Shown: in pieces, positions 1 to 15,514 of the stretch | Numbering within the stretch: the stretch's first letter is position 1 | Layout of the letters: each line of letters opens with the position of its first letter | Source of the DNA: Oikopleura dioica | Lineage: Eukaryota > Chordata > Appendicularia > Copelata > Oikopleuridae | Length of the DNA stretch: 64,000 nucleotides | Direction: 5' to 3' | Assembly: GCA_907165135.1 (NCBI GenBank) | Contig: OU015569.1 | Location: 5,642,001 to 5,706,000 of the forward strand | Position numbers and translations under genes: made by a program | Notes under the pieces: generated by a model | Seen by the model: only the letters and a program-made list of their open reading frames with translations | Database searches by the model: none | What the model was told of the DNA's origin: nothing

Positions 1-1
1 A

Positions 2-1570
2 CCAGATGAAGAAGAAATCATGCAAAGAAATACTGGTTTTGTTCCACCAGCACAAGATAATCCTTCTATTAGACAGGAATTCCTCGTCGCTGGATTCCGA
101 GTTGGGCACTCTACTGTACCCGAACAACTTCTTAGCGCCAACAGAAATTTGCAGGTTCAAGATCGACGAGATCTCAAGGACAATTATTTCGACCCCGATA
201 TGTCTATCGAGCATGGACCCGCTGGTTGCATTCGTGGTGCGATGGCTGGAGACTCCAACCGAGTTTCCGGATCATACGCTCAGGCAACGATGAGTCACCT
301 CTTCAAGCCAAACAACTTCAGGCATGGAACTGATCTTGGATCCATCAACATTGCCGTTAGAAATTAAATAAATAAATTTTGTCTTATCTAATATTCTAGC
401 GAGGCCGTGAACACGGCGTTGGTAGCTATGAAGCTGTCAAACGATTTTGCATGGGTCACGAAAGCTTCAGACGCCTATACAATGGCAACAACCCTGCCAT
501 GATCAATGTAAGTGAACTTAGATTGATAAATAGGAAAAAACGTTTATAGGGCTGGAACAACATCCTTCGATTATACGATGACCCCGAGGATGTGGATTTG
601 TACGTTGGAATCCTAAACGAGCAGAAGATGCCCGGCGCTGAAATCGGCCCCACAGCTGGGTGCATTGTTCTTGAGCAGTTCATTGCCCTGAAACGAGGCG
701 ATCGATTCTGGCATGAAAATGCCGGGGTGTTCACTGATGCTCAGTTGGCCGAGATTAAGTCCACCACGCTCGCCAAGGTTATTTGCGAGACCATGGAGGA
801 TATGGAGAGAACAAATAAAAATGTCTTTCTCCGCGCCAACATTCGATTCCAAGGCCAGACAAACAATATTGTGACCTGCGCCAATGTCGGCAAACTCGAC
901 TTCCGAAGCTGGAGAGTTGAAGAAACTCAGGGACCCAATGATCAGCCAGATCCAGAGACAGCAACTTCAGCGCCACAGACCCAAACAGCGGACCGTGTCG
1001 AATTCGGTTGCAAATTGGTATTTACTTATCGTGATTTTCAACCCTGATTTCAACAACATTAGGTAAATGGCCGGCGACACGGTCTTATTGAATGTGGCCG
1101 AGCTGGCGACTGGACTGATGCTACTCTCGATGATTTAGTCGAACACGTCAAAAGAAGAGGAGGAATCCCAATCCAAGGAAAGCGACAACAAATGGTCAAC
1201 TTGGCTTTGAAGGCTGTCCGACGTATTTCAATCGCAGGAAACAGCCAGGTGAAGAGAACATTTTGAGTTCTTGAATTAATGCTTTGTATTAAGGTTACGA
1301 GTTCCGACAAATTAAAAGGAGTGATCTCACAATTCAACAATCTTCTCGAATTGGACATTTCAGGAACTGGAATTTCGGTGAGAACTCATTCGAATCATCT
1401 GCGTAAATCTTTGTTTCATTTAGTCATTTACAACAGAGACCATCAGCAACAACAATGTGCTCGGAAATGTGAACTTGGAAGGGACTAACGTCAACAACAT
1501 TGATATGGATCTTTTCATGAAGCTGAGAGAGAACCTTGCTCGAGGAAACAAATTCATCTTCTTCGGCTAA
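2..1570 (+). CDS. Animal haem peroxidase, 3' part of gene (partial at window start)
   Basis: The C-terminal 443 residues of an animal haem peroxidase (peroxidasin/thyroid-peroxidase/peroxinectin superfamily). These enzymes use hydrogen peroxide to oxidise halides or tyrosines, usually outside the cell. Six exons are read: 2-355, 400-507, 550-1017, 1063-1248, 1294-1377 and 1439-1570; introns are 42-61 bp and every exon is a multiple of three. Family marks seen are FRVGHST (containing the proximal haem-ligand His), the segment SINIARGREHGVGSY that crosses intron 1, and GWNNILRLYDDPEDVDLYVG. After the catalytic fold there are about 150 residues, including VNGRRHGLIECGRAGDW, that I do not recognise. 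The N-terminus and any signal peptide lie outside the window. The family call is firm; the exact subfamily is open. Confidence 0.9.
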
Positions 1571-1611
1571 ACTCGAAAAACTGGTGACCCTTATTGACTC
1601 TTGAGTCTGCA

Positions 1612-1617
1612 AATAAA
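1612..1617 (+). terminator. AATAAA poly(A) signal of the peroxidase gene
   Basis: AATAAA lies 42 nt after the peroxidase stop codon and is followed by a second AATAAA-like run near 1629. This fits the 3' end of the transcript. Confidence 0.6.
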
Positions 1618-1757
1618 ATGAGGAAGCAATAAAATTCATATTTTCTAAAAAAGAGCGCCATTTAAATCATTACTATATTGCCAAAATAATACATTTCTTT
1701 TATTTAGACTACAATGTAGTGTTTATTTAGATTTATTTCGGCAGTGAGTGTTTTAGT

Positions 1758-1775
1758 TTATATATATATATATAT
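1758..1775. repeat. (TA)n microsatellite in a 0.4 kb non-coding gap
   Basis: A short alternating TA run. The rest of 1571-1987, between the 3' ends of the convergent peroxidase and cyclase genes, is AT-rich and shows no ORF or other structure. Confidence 0.7.
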
Positions 1776-1987
1776 TGCTTCGAATTCGAGCATTTTTTCA
1801 GCCACGCGATGAGGAAACGTTTTCTGGAAGGTGATTGAAGAACCTCGTTTTTTCATATTTATACATTTTTCTTCGCCACGTGATTTGATGATTGGAATTG
1901 AATAGATAGGTTAGTCGTGAGTCTCAAAAGAAAATTCCGAACTCCAAGGCGCATGATAATTATAGGGTCGTTAGAAGGTGAAGAAAC

Positions 1988-6258
<4,271 letters not shown>

Positions 6259-6962
6259 GTTCAACCTACAAGTGTGGTTAGATAATTAATACAGCGAAAA
6301 ATAAATTCGCCCGGCAACAGATGGAGATAAGTCCAGAATCGATTTGAAACACTTTGGAGCAACATTATTAGCTTGAAAGCATTTAATATCTCGCGACTAC
6401 GAGCATTCGAAATCCGCTTTATCACGAGTCTCAGAACTTGACCGTTAAAAACTGTGAATCAGTTCGGTTGTATCTATTTCGGTTCAAAATAAATTTCTGT
6501 TCATCTTGAAATATGGCGATTACAAAGCGGCCTATATTTGACTAAGGCACTGGAGCGAATAACAGAAGCATTGTATGCAATATAAAAACGCGCATCGAAT
6601 TTCAGCGCATGCGTACGCGTTTGTCCCGCGAGGGTCCAAATCAGTTTCAGGGAAATTAGCAGCTCATTATGATTACTGGATTGATTGCACACGTGAGAGG
6701 CGTTCTAAGGAAGTAATAAAATTTCGCGGGAGTTTATTGCCCGTAAAGCGTTTGAACTCTAGTAGCTGCACTCAACCTATGAAAAGGCGTCGCCAGGAGA
6801 CAGGCTGAGTAGATAAAAGGGAGATTGAACAGTACCTGACTACACTTTGACGATTGAACTGGAATGTGTACTGCTGGAAGAGATCTTCTATTGGCTGCGA
6901 CTCGAAACGTAGCGCTGGAGGCGTGAACCGCGTCCCCGAATACAACCTAAGGGCCCATTTAA

Positions 6963-8375
6963 GGATATAGCCTGTAAAATTCAACTTTCGTAGCGGCTAA
7001 ACGCGAGGTCGGATCTTTTCATTTCAAAAGCAGTCCTACCTAAAAATGCACGAAAAACTTAATTCTGGAATATTTTTTTTAATTTTCACGTAAATTTTTC
7101 TCTCTAGAGCGACTTGAAATCTTACGATCGCGATTACTCAAAATTTTTCCACTAATTCGCTAAAAATAAACCGTGTTCTCTGTTGTCATGATGATAAGCT
7201 AGAAAATTGAGGGAATAAAATTCTCAAATTCGGTCATATTTTCGTTCTAGTATTCTCCTCTTTCTTGCTCTTGCTTTTCTTCCCAGCGCGCTTTATCGCG
7301 TGTAGCCAATCAGAGCGCTCGCAAAAACACGCACGCTCTCCCGGAAAAGAGGAGGCGAGAGAGCGAGCACCGAGCGCAGCGCTTTTCATTGCTTCTGCGC
7401 GCTGAGTTAGCCTCATGGAAATGGCTGTAAAATCGGTTTCTTTCGGATTTAGAGAAAACTAAACCGTCAATTTTGTAGATAAAGGTCTAAAGAACCTATC
7501 TATCGAAAAAACTTGACCGATTTAGTGAAAAATTTTCGAGGAATCGCGATCGTAAGATTTCAAATCGCTCAAGAGAGAAAAATTCAAGTAAAATTTTTTA
7601 AAAAAGTACCAAAATTGAATTCTCCGTCCATTTTTAGGTAGGATTGTACTTGAAATGAAAAAGATCCGACCTCGCGTTTAGCCGCGGATACACGACGTTT
7701 AGCACAAAGCGACGTTTGGAACAAACGACGTTTGGAACAAAGCGACGTCTGGAATACTGATCCGAGCGTCGTTTTATTCCAGACGTCGGTTTATTCTAAA
7801 CGTCGCTTTTCGGTCTCAAACGCGTGGGCGCCGAGAACAAGTTATTTGCCTAAGTTTTCCTCAAAATATTAATTTGATAAACAGTATAAATTCGATAGAA
7901 TAACAATAATGATTATCTTATGATATGTTTTACCGAATAAATTTGTTATTAATCATATATTTATGTCATTTAAATATGTAACTAATTCAAAAACCCGAAA
8001 ACATCTGATAAGAATAACCTCAAATTATATTAAATCATATTAACATGACTCAGAAGAGTATATTTTACTATTTGACTCGAGAAAATAACTTATACTCTCG
8101 TATTTTTCAAGAGTTCGTCTTTGTTCTAAACGTCGGTTTGTGGAAAACGTCGTTTTTCAAACTGATTCTAGACTAAAACAAATTTATGAGAGCGCCTACG
8201 CAATTCTCAGCGAAAAGCGACGTTTAGAATAAAACGACGCCTGGAATAAAACGACGTTCAGAATAGTGTTCTAATCGTCGCTTTGTTCTAAACGTACTTG
8301 TTCCAAACGTCGCTTTGTGCTAAACGTCGTGTATCCTTTAGCCGCTATGAAAGTTGAATTTTACAGGCTATATCC
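6963..8375. mobile_element. TTAA-flanked long inverted-repeat transposon (non-autonomous), split by a later insertion
   Basis: Flanked by TTAA at 6959-6962 and 8376-8379. Ends are GGATATAGCCTGTAAAATTC and its complement, with one mismatch over about 40 bp. The inverted repeat continues inwards through GCTAAACGCGAGGTCGGATC: left arm about 6963-7165, right arm about 7500-7685 plus 8337-8375. The right arm becomes continuous only if 7686-8345 is removed, so that piece inserted later. No transposase ORF is visible. TTAA target sites are typical of piggyBac-type transposases; the family assignment is inference. The 320 bp centre (7165-7500) is GC-rich in part and has no convincing ORF. Confidence 0.85.
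7686..8336. mobile_element. Nested inverted-repeat element with 9-bp target duplication (MULE-like MITE)
   Basis: Exact 9-bp direct repeats TTTAGCCGC flank it at 7677-7685 and 8337-8345. Termini are GGATACACGACGTTTAGCAC and its complement, and imperfect inverted repeats extend about 170 bp. Both arms are built from many copies of a CGACGTTT/AACGTCG unit spaced roughly 15-25 bp, with an AT-rich 300 bp core. A 9-bp target duplication with long terminal inverted repeats suits Mutator-like elements. No ORF is present, so it is non-autonomous. It sits inside the right arm of the older TTAA element. Confidence 0.85.
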
Positions 8376-8399
8376 TTAAATCATACAATCGTTCAGAAT

Positions 8400-8790
8400 T
8401 GATGGTTTTGCTCAAATTTTAATGGCAATGAGAATCTCTAGCAATGCCGAATTCTGCTGCTAAATCTATAGCTGCTCTCGTTCTAAATGTATCTGCGATT
8501 GATCTAACCGTGTATCTACCACCTCCTAATGGACTTTTCAAATCAACGAGTACCAGAAAGATTTTTGGTCAGAGCCGCGCTGGAGCAGCTTCCATGGATC
8601 CGCCATGAAAGGCAGAGGAAAGAAGAGCCCTAGATTCGCAGCCTCGTCCAATTCTTCTTCGTTTTCCTCGAGACTGGTACCGCCGGTGTAAGAGTAGTTG
8701 CCCACTCTCTAGTTCAACGATGAAATAGTGGGTACTGAAGTCGAACTGGCAGCATTTTGCCCTCTTCATGGGTATTTATGGACACTGTAT
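8400..8790 (-). pseudogene. Coding-like remnant downstream of the nested transposons (function unknown)
   Basis: On the minus strand an ATG at 8769 opens 66 codons rich in Arg/Lys (contains CQFDFSTHYFIVELESGQLL). A second frame at about 8547-8421 reads LVDLKSPLGGGRYTVRSIAD and then FRTRAAIDLAAEFGIARD. The two frames are not joined by an obvious intron. Their composition is protein-like rather than random, but I recognise no family. It could be a decayed transposon or gene fragment. Confidence is low. Confidence 0.25.
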
Positions 8791-9339
8791 GAATTTGGAT
8801 AATTGTGCATTCTCACAAGAAAAAACTGTGAGAAAAAAAGAAGTGGGAGGGAGCTGATAGCTTTTCTCAATCAAAGTCTGCTCCCTATCGCACACAAATG
8901 AATTTCCCCCAGACAGTGTGAGTAAACGGCTAATTAGAAAAAAAAACCTTTATAGAATACAAGGATATATGAAATAAGAGGCCCTACAGAGATAAATTCG
9001 AATGATCAATTGCCTATAATTAATGGCTTATCATACAGATGAGTCGTAAATCAAACTCGGAAAGAATTAATTGAACCACAAATTAAACCGCTCAAAGTCA
9101 ACGTATAGGCTGCCGACTTAAAATTACCAAGATATAGATAGAAATATTTAAACTCCCAAAAAAGTTCGGAAAGTAAGTTCCACCGTCACCTGAGCCCCGC
9201 CATCATATCGCACCGCCTTGTAATTTGTCATCTTCGTCGAGTTTTCTTTCATCTCGTTTTGCCGTAGGTCACCGCTTTGCTTTCTCTCCTTGCCACTTTT
9301 CTCTTCTCCACATTATTACCATCACAGTGCCCTGCGTGT

Positions 9340-9610
9340 GTCTCGCATCTCCGCATAGTTCCTTTTCTCTCTCTTCTACTCTCTTTTGCCAGTTTTTTTT
9401 TTATTATTCTTCTCCAGGGGCGGTGGAGGAGCAGACGAGAGTCGAGATGCGCGAGTCTTTCTCTCTCTCTCTGACTCGCTCACTCGCTCTCAATGAGCGC
9501 GCACCGGGTGAGGAGTAGAGTGTGAGAGGCCACTGATTTTTTTCTTCGCTGATCGAAACTGAGAAAGGGAAGGACGGAGAAAGAGCGAGAGAGAGAGAGG
9601 AGAATAGGAG
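9340..9610. repeat. CT/GA-rich low-complexity block
   Basis: Runs of CTCTCT on the first half and GAGAGAGAG on the second half, around GC-rich sequence. The apparent 138-codon minus-strand ORF here (9820-9404) is rich in Ser, Arg and Leu because of this bias and has no domain. Confidence 0.6.
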
Positions 9611-10399
9611 ACGGGCTCGGGCAGCGTGAGTGGTGCGGCGCTGGGGGAGTGCGCGCCACGAGGGGCCGCCGCCCGCCCCGCTCAGCCCAGTGTCGATTCT
9701 TTCAACGAACTTTCGAATGGATGGAACGGACAAAACGAAAAAAGACACAATGCTTGCCGTGGTCACCCTAGCGCGCTGCGCCGGCGAACAATGCGATGTA
9801 TCGACGGGCAAAATGAGCAATCTACATAAAGAAAGCAGCTACAAACTGTATAACTTATCCTATCCACTGTAATAAATAAAATAACTAGAAATGTATAAAA
9901 ATGGAAAAAGGCGAACTAGTAACATTTGTGAATCAATATCGCAGGATTTTTTATGAAACAGACTACAAACTCTAATTTGTCTAAAAAAATACAATAGTTT
10001 TCCATCATTTCACCTCTCCTCTAGTAACACCCATGTTCCCCGATTTTTAGTAATAATTAAGAGATTCGCTCTTTGTCCCTGCCGATTGACGGATGATTGC
10101 GTATGAGTGTTTGAAAGGCGTCTGCTCCTGTCAACTGCGAGAATAAATGATGCATGCGGCTATCGTTATAAATACGAGTGTTTATATCGTCGTTTACTCG
10201 ATGCGGCTTCACTCACCATCTGTCCATTGTCGACGGTATCTGAATGCACGATGTTAGCAACAGTTTTCTCACAGGCATATTTGAAAGTAAATAAATTTCG
10301 AGCCCGAGAATAAAATTCAATAGTAAGCTGGGTTATGGAAAAATCGATCGAGCATCTATTTCTAACGTGTACTCACTAGAAAAATTCTAGGGAGAAGGG

Positions 10400-10540
10400 A
10401 TGAGCATGGCGATGTGTGCTCTCACCTGCTCTGGGAAGTTGGTTCTTGATCCTCTGACTTATTTCGATCCCTCTCTATGGCCCAAGGAGTACCGGCGACT
10501 ATTTACAAAACCCCCAGCGCACCGAAAAATCGATCCGTAA
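10400..10540 (+). CDS. Possible 46-aa small ORF behind an acceptor-like AG
   Basis: ATG at 10400 follows TTCTAG by about 10 nt, the arrangement seen at trans-spliced starts in this window. The frame reads MSMAMCALTCSGKLVLDPLT and onward to a stop at 10540. No family is recognised and there is no second supporting signal, so it may be chance. Confidence 0.2.
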   Translation: MSMAMCALTCSGKLVLDPLTYFDPSLWPKEYRRLFTKPPAHRKIDP

Positions 10541-13500
10541 CTCAACAAGACGGATTTTACGAAGCACTTTCTGATAAGAAAACATCCTGCCGATCAATTG
10601 AGATATTGACTGATCAGATTGAAATTTCCGTTAATTATTTTCCTCCCAATATATTTTTATTCCAAATTTAATACTATCAAAGTGAAAATGAGTGTTCATT
10701 CCGCCACTCGATAGGCGCCATAATTTCAAGTAATGATCTGACTTTTATCGATTGATTTAGGTATAGTTAAAGTATAGTGAAAGTTTCGCCGTGAAATCAA
10801 GGAAGAGTGACGCCCGATCGCGTCATAATATATTCAAACTTTGTCTGCTGAGAAATTACTCAATATCGACAAAGAATTAGTCAATATTTGTCCTAGCTGA
10901 GTGCAACTGTAAATTTGATGGATAGAAATGTCAAATGTTTGCATTCGAAAATGTGTTAATCTTCTTGAGACTGACATTTACATATGTTAAACGCGACAGA
11001 TTCTAGCGCCTGTTGCGCGCTCTATTGATCAGTATACACGGGTCAAGCTTGAGTACTGACCTTTGAGTCGACATTGCTCCCTTCCGAGTTGATACGCGTT
11101 GAGGCCCGCGGGCGCCGTTGTCGCCAGTTTCGAAGAGTGTCGTTCCGGATGAGCAGAGGCACCGCCTGTTCCTATTTTTCAGGGTAACCATTGGAGAATA
11201 TAAGTTATTTTCATGAGCAATATCCTTATTGAGTACGTAATCTACAATTCTCTAATATCATCAGCAATAATCAGCACTAGACTGGAAGCAAAAAACGCTA
11301 GCATCAAAATTTTGACATTATGGGTAACCCCTATTCTGTCCAGATAGTTTTCCACTGTGCGTCGAAGAGTTGGCATCGAAGGCGACCCCATTGCTGGTGG
11401 TTCTTATACGAGGTCTCTTGGAGATGATATCGCCAAAGTACTCTCGTCCGTTTCTGTCCTCTGACATAATTAAAAAGTTACTATTCAAATTGGAACGCAA
11501 AAAATAGGCTTTCAAAAAAGTCCAGCGCCGCGAGCGAATTTCGCCATACTATACTCTGGCGCAAAAAAAAATGTTGAGCTATCGCCAAAATTTTGCGCCT
11601 GCTGTCGGTCGAGCTTAAACTTTAACCAGGGGCAACAGGAGGACACTGTAAGAGCGACCGAAGCACTTTGGAACTGAAATAGTACTTTTGTGAATAAGTG
11701 TGAGAAAAGGGCGATTGACGGCTCCATAAGATAAGCGATTCGATCTGTAAACAAATTTGATAGTTATTGGCAATAGTCGGAAACAACGGACGGCACTTAT
11801 TTGATGAGGTGACAGGCAGACTAAGATATAGGGCGATTCTATGGACCATTCCTTGTATTGCGCGGAAACCGGCCAGTTCGAGGCATATCTCCTCATTATC
11901 TTTCTTTCATTTCACAGTCTGAATTCAAGTTAAAATAGATACGCGTCCTTTCATAAGTGCGCTTTGTGCAGAAGAAAATTCCGGAATTCTCTTTTTCTCT
12001 AAGCCGGAGTGAATAAAATCTTCGTTCAAATAGAATAAGAACATGAACTGGGACTGGGATGTGGAGCGAGTTATTAGTGATGCCTGCATCGTCTCATTTT
12101 CAGAAACAATCTTGGCGTTTTCGCGATATTCTCATTCATAGCAAGAATAATTTATGAGTGTATTAATTTTACCAATATTGTATTGAGTTAATTTCGTTTT
12201 ATTAAAATATCCAAGGCCATGTCAGATAAAAGAACAGCATTTAACCGTAGAAATAATTGATTCTTTCATAAAACTAGCAATAATGAGTATCCTTGTAACG
12301 ATAGTAAAAGTTGAAAAAAGGAAACTCATTTTTGGAATTTCTTGCGATCTATTATTTATACATTTCCGATTGACCTTTTGCTGCGGATCCCGATTCTTCT
12401 ACCACCTTTCTCACTCTCAGTCGCGTAGTCTGCATTTTTATCGAGTTATTTTAGCAATTAATCCGAACAACAATCGCACTATTTTTGCCGGTTTTCTGCA
12501 TTTTCCTGCGTTTTTTCTCTGATTTGAGAATCAAGTCAATATTTGACTTGGCCGAGAGATCTGACTCAATGGAGCTGGAAATCAAGCAGCTTAGCATTCT
12601 GACTTTTTATTCTCGACTTTGCCACTAACGCGCTGGTTTAAATTAAATAAACTTTATTTTTTCAAAGCGGTATTAAAACTCATGTGGTAGTGTTATCAAA
12701 TTTGAAAGCATAGAAATTCAGCGTTTTGTGAAGCAAAAAAGTTTCCATTTTATTCGTCGATTATTTTACCTTTTCGCGATTATGAAGTCTTCTTTTTATC
12801 CTCTCTTTATTATCTTGAAATATCTAAACAACAAACTAAATAAAATTATTGCTACTGTTACTGTTCGTGCCGTTTTTGATGAATTTAAAATAATTGGTAA
12901 TCGATAATTGCGCATTTAAAATAGTGATGATATTGGCAAAAACAAATAATCGCGAAGTTTGCGTCGCAGGTCCTTGGGGATCATCCGGTCCCAAAGCGTC
13001 TCGCCGTTTCTTACTCCTTTTTAGTAAATTGACAGTAAGCTAGGTCACAAACCGATTTGTGGCTAACAATCGTGAAAATGAGTCTGTATATAAGAACCAA
13101 AGCAAGCTTCGAAGATATTGATGCTGTCTTCCTTGATTTCAAAGAAATCTCTCGGCTTTTCAGCTAACATAATAAAATTGGTCTGAAATGAACAACTCTT
13201 TTTACTAGTATGCATACGATGTCAGCATTAGCGAGTTGAGGCCTGATGTATTATTAAACTTCTCGACAGCTTGCTCAATATGAGTGAATTATGCTGTCTC
13301 GCTTGCCTGTTTTCCCCGACCTATAATTACAACTTGCGACACTATAAAAGCCTGTTTTCAATTTTCAAAATATATGCTCCTGAATATGGAACGATATAAC
13401 CATATTCACCATGCCCAAAGTGATTACCTAGAAAACCTACTGTCTTATCATATATTTTCCTTCGTCTTACTGTGCAACTGGCGGCCTCTTTCGTCCAGCA

Positions 13501-13769
13501 TTAAATCCACGCCAAATCGGGGGCTCAATAAGCTGAAACAGAACAGATCTGAACGGTCTTTTGATTAGTTAAATTGAAAACTAAGAATCAAGATTTTGAT
13601 ACTGATCGGCGGTAGATTCAAGCACTCACATTGTGCACTCCCACCAAGACTACGCGCCTTCTTGCGCCATCTACGGTTTTTGACTGCCTTTATAACAAAA
13701 CGATCTTGGGAGGGAATCAGAACAAAAAATAAAATCAATCAAAAATCAACAAAGCAAAAAACAAAAAAC

Positions 13770-14576
13770 ATGAGTTCCAGAGAAACAAGCTACATTGCCG
13801 TCTACGCTGATGACTCGACATTATTAGCCCTCAACAACACTCCGCCGGGAAACCAGTACACCCCTTCATTCATGGTCCCCGGGCCTAATTTTTTACAAGA
13901 CAGTTTTGACGAAACCATCATCTCCGTTCCCGACACTACGACCGACTATTCAACAGCGGATACTGACCGAAGTACATTTGGAACTCGCTCAGTGACAGAA
14001 TCTGAGAACTCACGAGCTGACAGTACACCTTTTCCCGAAGGACCGAACACGACTCCTGTAGATGTTCCAGATGTCTCCACGATTCCACCTCCTTCACTTG
14101 TGGACAACGACACTTCACGAAACGAGCACAGTGATGTCTCTTCTCCAACCGGATTCACGCTTCCGCCTATCAATGAAGAAGATTCTATTGAAGATGCTAC
14201 CTCCATTCATCATACTATGTCCGTCATCCCGCCCATCTCTGTCATCCCATCAGTGCAAATGATCTGGGACAAGACCATGTCCGTGCTACCTGCTCCACAA
14301 AATCAGCGCCGTCCTCGAGTCCCTCGACGCAACAACACCGCAGGAGTCCAACAGCAGTCCAACTCTCGAAGATTTTACGCATTTCTTCTTTTCCTGATCT
14401 TCGTTCTTCTCACAAGCGCTTTGGCTTTTCTCATCATACGAGTGACCGCCCTTCAGATGGAAAACGCATCCTTGGCAAAATCGCTCAAGTACAAGAAAGA
14501 TCGAAATTCTGAACTCGCTGACGAGCTCCGCGATCTACGCGACAAACAGCAACATCACGAAGAAACTTTTCATTAA
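13770..14576 (+). CDS. Intronless single-pass membrane protein with Ser/Thr/Pro-rich domain and coiled coil (268 aa)
   Basis: Start chosen at 13770 because it sits in an A-rich leader (ACAAAAAACATGAG) and begins the region of low complexity; the same frame is open further upstream without a better ATG. Residues 1-200 are Ser/Thr/Pro/Asp-rich with no hydrophobic segment. Residues about 209-232 form one TM helix (FYAFLLFLIFVLLTSALAFL) preceded by a basic cluster (RRPRVPRR). The last 35 residues are a charged heptad-like helix (ELADELRDLRDK). With no signal peptide, the likely topology is N-terminus in the cytoplasm and C-terminus in the lumen or outside. I do not recognise the family. AATAAA follows at 14652-14657. 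Confidence 0.7.
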   Translation: MSSRETSYIAVYADDSTLLALNNTPPGNQYTPSFMVPGPNFLQDSFDETIISVPDTTTDYSTADTDRSTFGTRSVTESENSRADSTPFPEGPNTTPVDVPDVSTIPPPSLVDNDTSRNEHSDVSSPTGFTLPPINEEDSIEDATSIHHTMSVIPPISVIPSVQMIWDKTMSVLPAPQNQRRPRVPRRNNTAGVQQQSNSRRFYAFLLFLIFVLLTSALAFLIIRVTALQMENASLAKSLKYKKDRNSELADELRDLRDKQQHHEETFH

Positions 14577-14651
14577 TCACCATTTTCTATTATCTGATCC
14601 CTTTTTCGTTTATATTCTGCAAAGTATTTTACCTGTCGCCCCAATTCATCA

Positions 14652-14657
14652 AATAAA
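14652..14657 (+). terminator. AATAAA poly(A) signal for the 13770-14576 gene
   Basis: AATAAA lies 76 nt after the stop codon, in the short gap between two convergent genes. Confidence 0.55.
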
Positions 14658-14739
14658 ACATAAAACCCAATTTAGAGTTGTTTATTGTACAATTGTGTTT
14701 GTCTTGCATGGAATCAAGGAAGAGAATATAAATAACTTA

Positions 14740-15110
14740 CTAGAACCAAGTTCCCAGGTTTTCGATTCCTTGGTCCACTTTTATCTCGGTAGCTGAACAG
14801 ATGCTCATTGTATCCTGAGCATTCCCTTTTTTTTCGGCGCTCGGTTGGAACTTAGATAAGGATAAGTAAATTGTTGTTAGCAGAACGAAATTGACAATGA
14901 AGAAAAAAATGGAAAACCACTCTAGTGTCATCATGGCAATGTTGTATTCCGATAGGCTATGCAAGTCGTAATAAATATTCAAAGAAGCGCAACAAATCGA
15001 AACTAAAGCACGATTAAAAGTTACAAAAGAGGATATTGCTTACGAATTAGAACAGGGAGCCAGACAATCAGAGTCCAATAAGTGCACTCTGTCCGGAATT
15101 TCGTTACGCT
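14740..15110 (-). CDS. Small membrane protein with two predicted TM segments (5' end unresolved)
   Basis: Two exons can be joined on the minus strand: an upstream one ending at the GTAAGC donor near 15044, and 15000-14740. The joined frame gives TYWTLIVWLPVLILSICCAS (TM1), a short polar loop, WFSIFFFIVNFVLLTTIYLS (TM2) and a roughly 40-residue polar tail ending GIENLGTWF. The frame stays open upstream to about 15160 with no in-frame ATG, so a first exon is missing. The 15189-15514 element lies close to the missing 5' end. No family is recognised. Confidence 0.5.
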
Positions 15111-15188
15111 AGCGTTGCCACCTTTTTCTTGTGAGATAATTATAGCATGAGCTTTTTGGCTTGGCTATTTTAATACGACAAGTTTACC

Positions 15189-15514
15189 GGGCTACCCCAA
15201 ATTTCTGGAGTTTGAAAAATTTGGAGTTCTTTTTCTGGAAGTTGTTAAAAATTTCGTAGGTTCTGTTTGGAGCAACGAAATTTCTAATCGATTTTTAAGG
15301 GTGTTAAGGGCCTCCCGGCCCCTCCAAACCCCGGCAAAAATGTGGGTCCGGGCCCGTTCTTTCTTTTGCCGGGGTCAGATACCCTTAATTATTACTCTAA
15401 CACCCTTAAAAATCGATTTGAAATTTCGTTGCTCCAAACAGAACCTACGAAATTTTTAACAACTTCCAGAAAAAAAACTCCAAATTTTTCAAACTCCAGA
15501 AAATAGTAGCAGCC
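15189..15514. mobile_element. Foldback MITE with 9-bp target duplication
   Basis: AAGTTTACC occurs at 15180-15188 and again at 15515-15523. Between them about 110 bp arms are inverted: TTTCTGGAGTTTGAAAAATT on the left and its complement on the right, continuing through GTTCTGTTTGGAGCAACGAA. A GC-rich centre (about 15300-15390) contains the odd CCCGGCAAAA and TTTGCCGGGG segments, themselves complementary. There is no ORF. The outer 15 bp match less well than the arms, so the exact ends are less certain than the duplication. Confidence 0.75.

Larger units (their letters stand above)
8791..13769. other. Gene-poor stretch of about 5 kb
   Basis: Mostly AT-rich sequence with short, unsupported ORFs. 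It holds a CT/GA-rich low-complexity block (about 9340-9610), one possible 46-codon ORF at 10400-10540, and a short coding-like minus-strand frame near 12960-13030 (reads ETLWDRMIPKDLRRKLRDYL). I found no conserved domain, tRNA or rRNA. Confidence 0.5.

Noticed and set aside
9404-9820. 138-codon minus-strand ORF
   Set aside because: Composition follows CT/GA low-complexity DNA; no domain, no splice context.
13284-13568. 94-codon plus-strand ORF before the 13770 gene
   Set aside because: No domain, no hydrophobic or repeat pattern, weak start context; length is plausible by chance.
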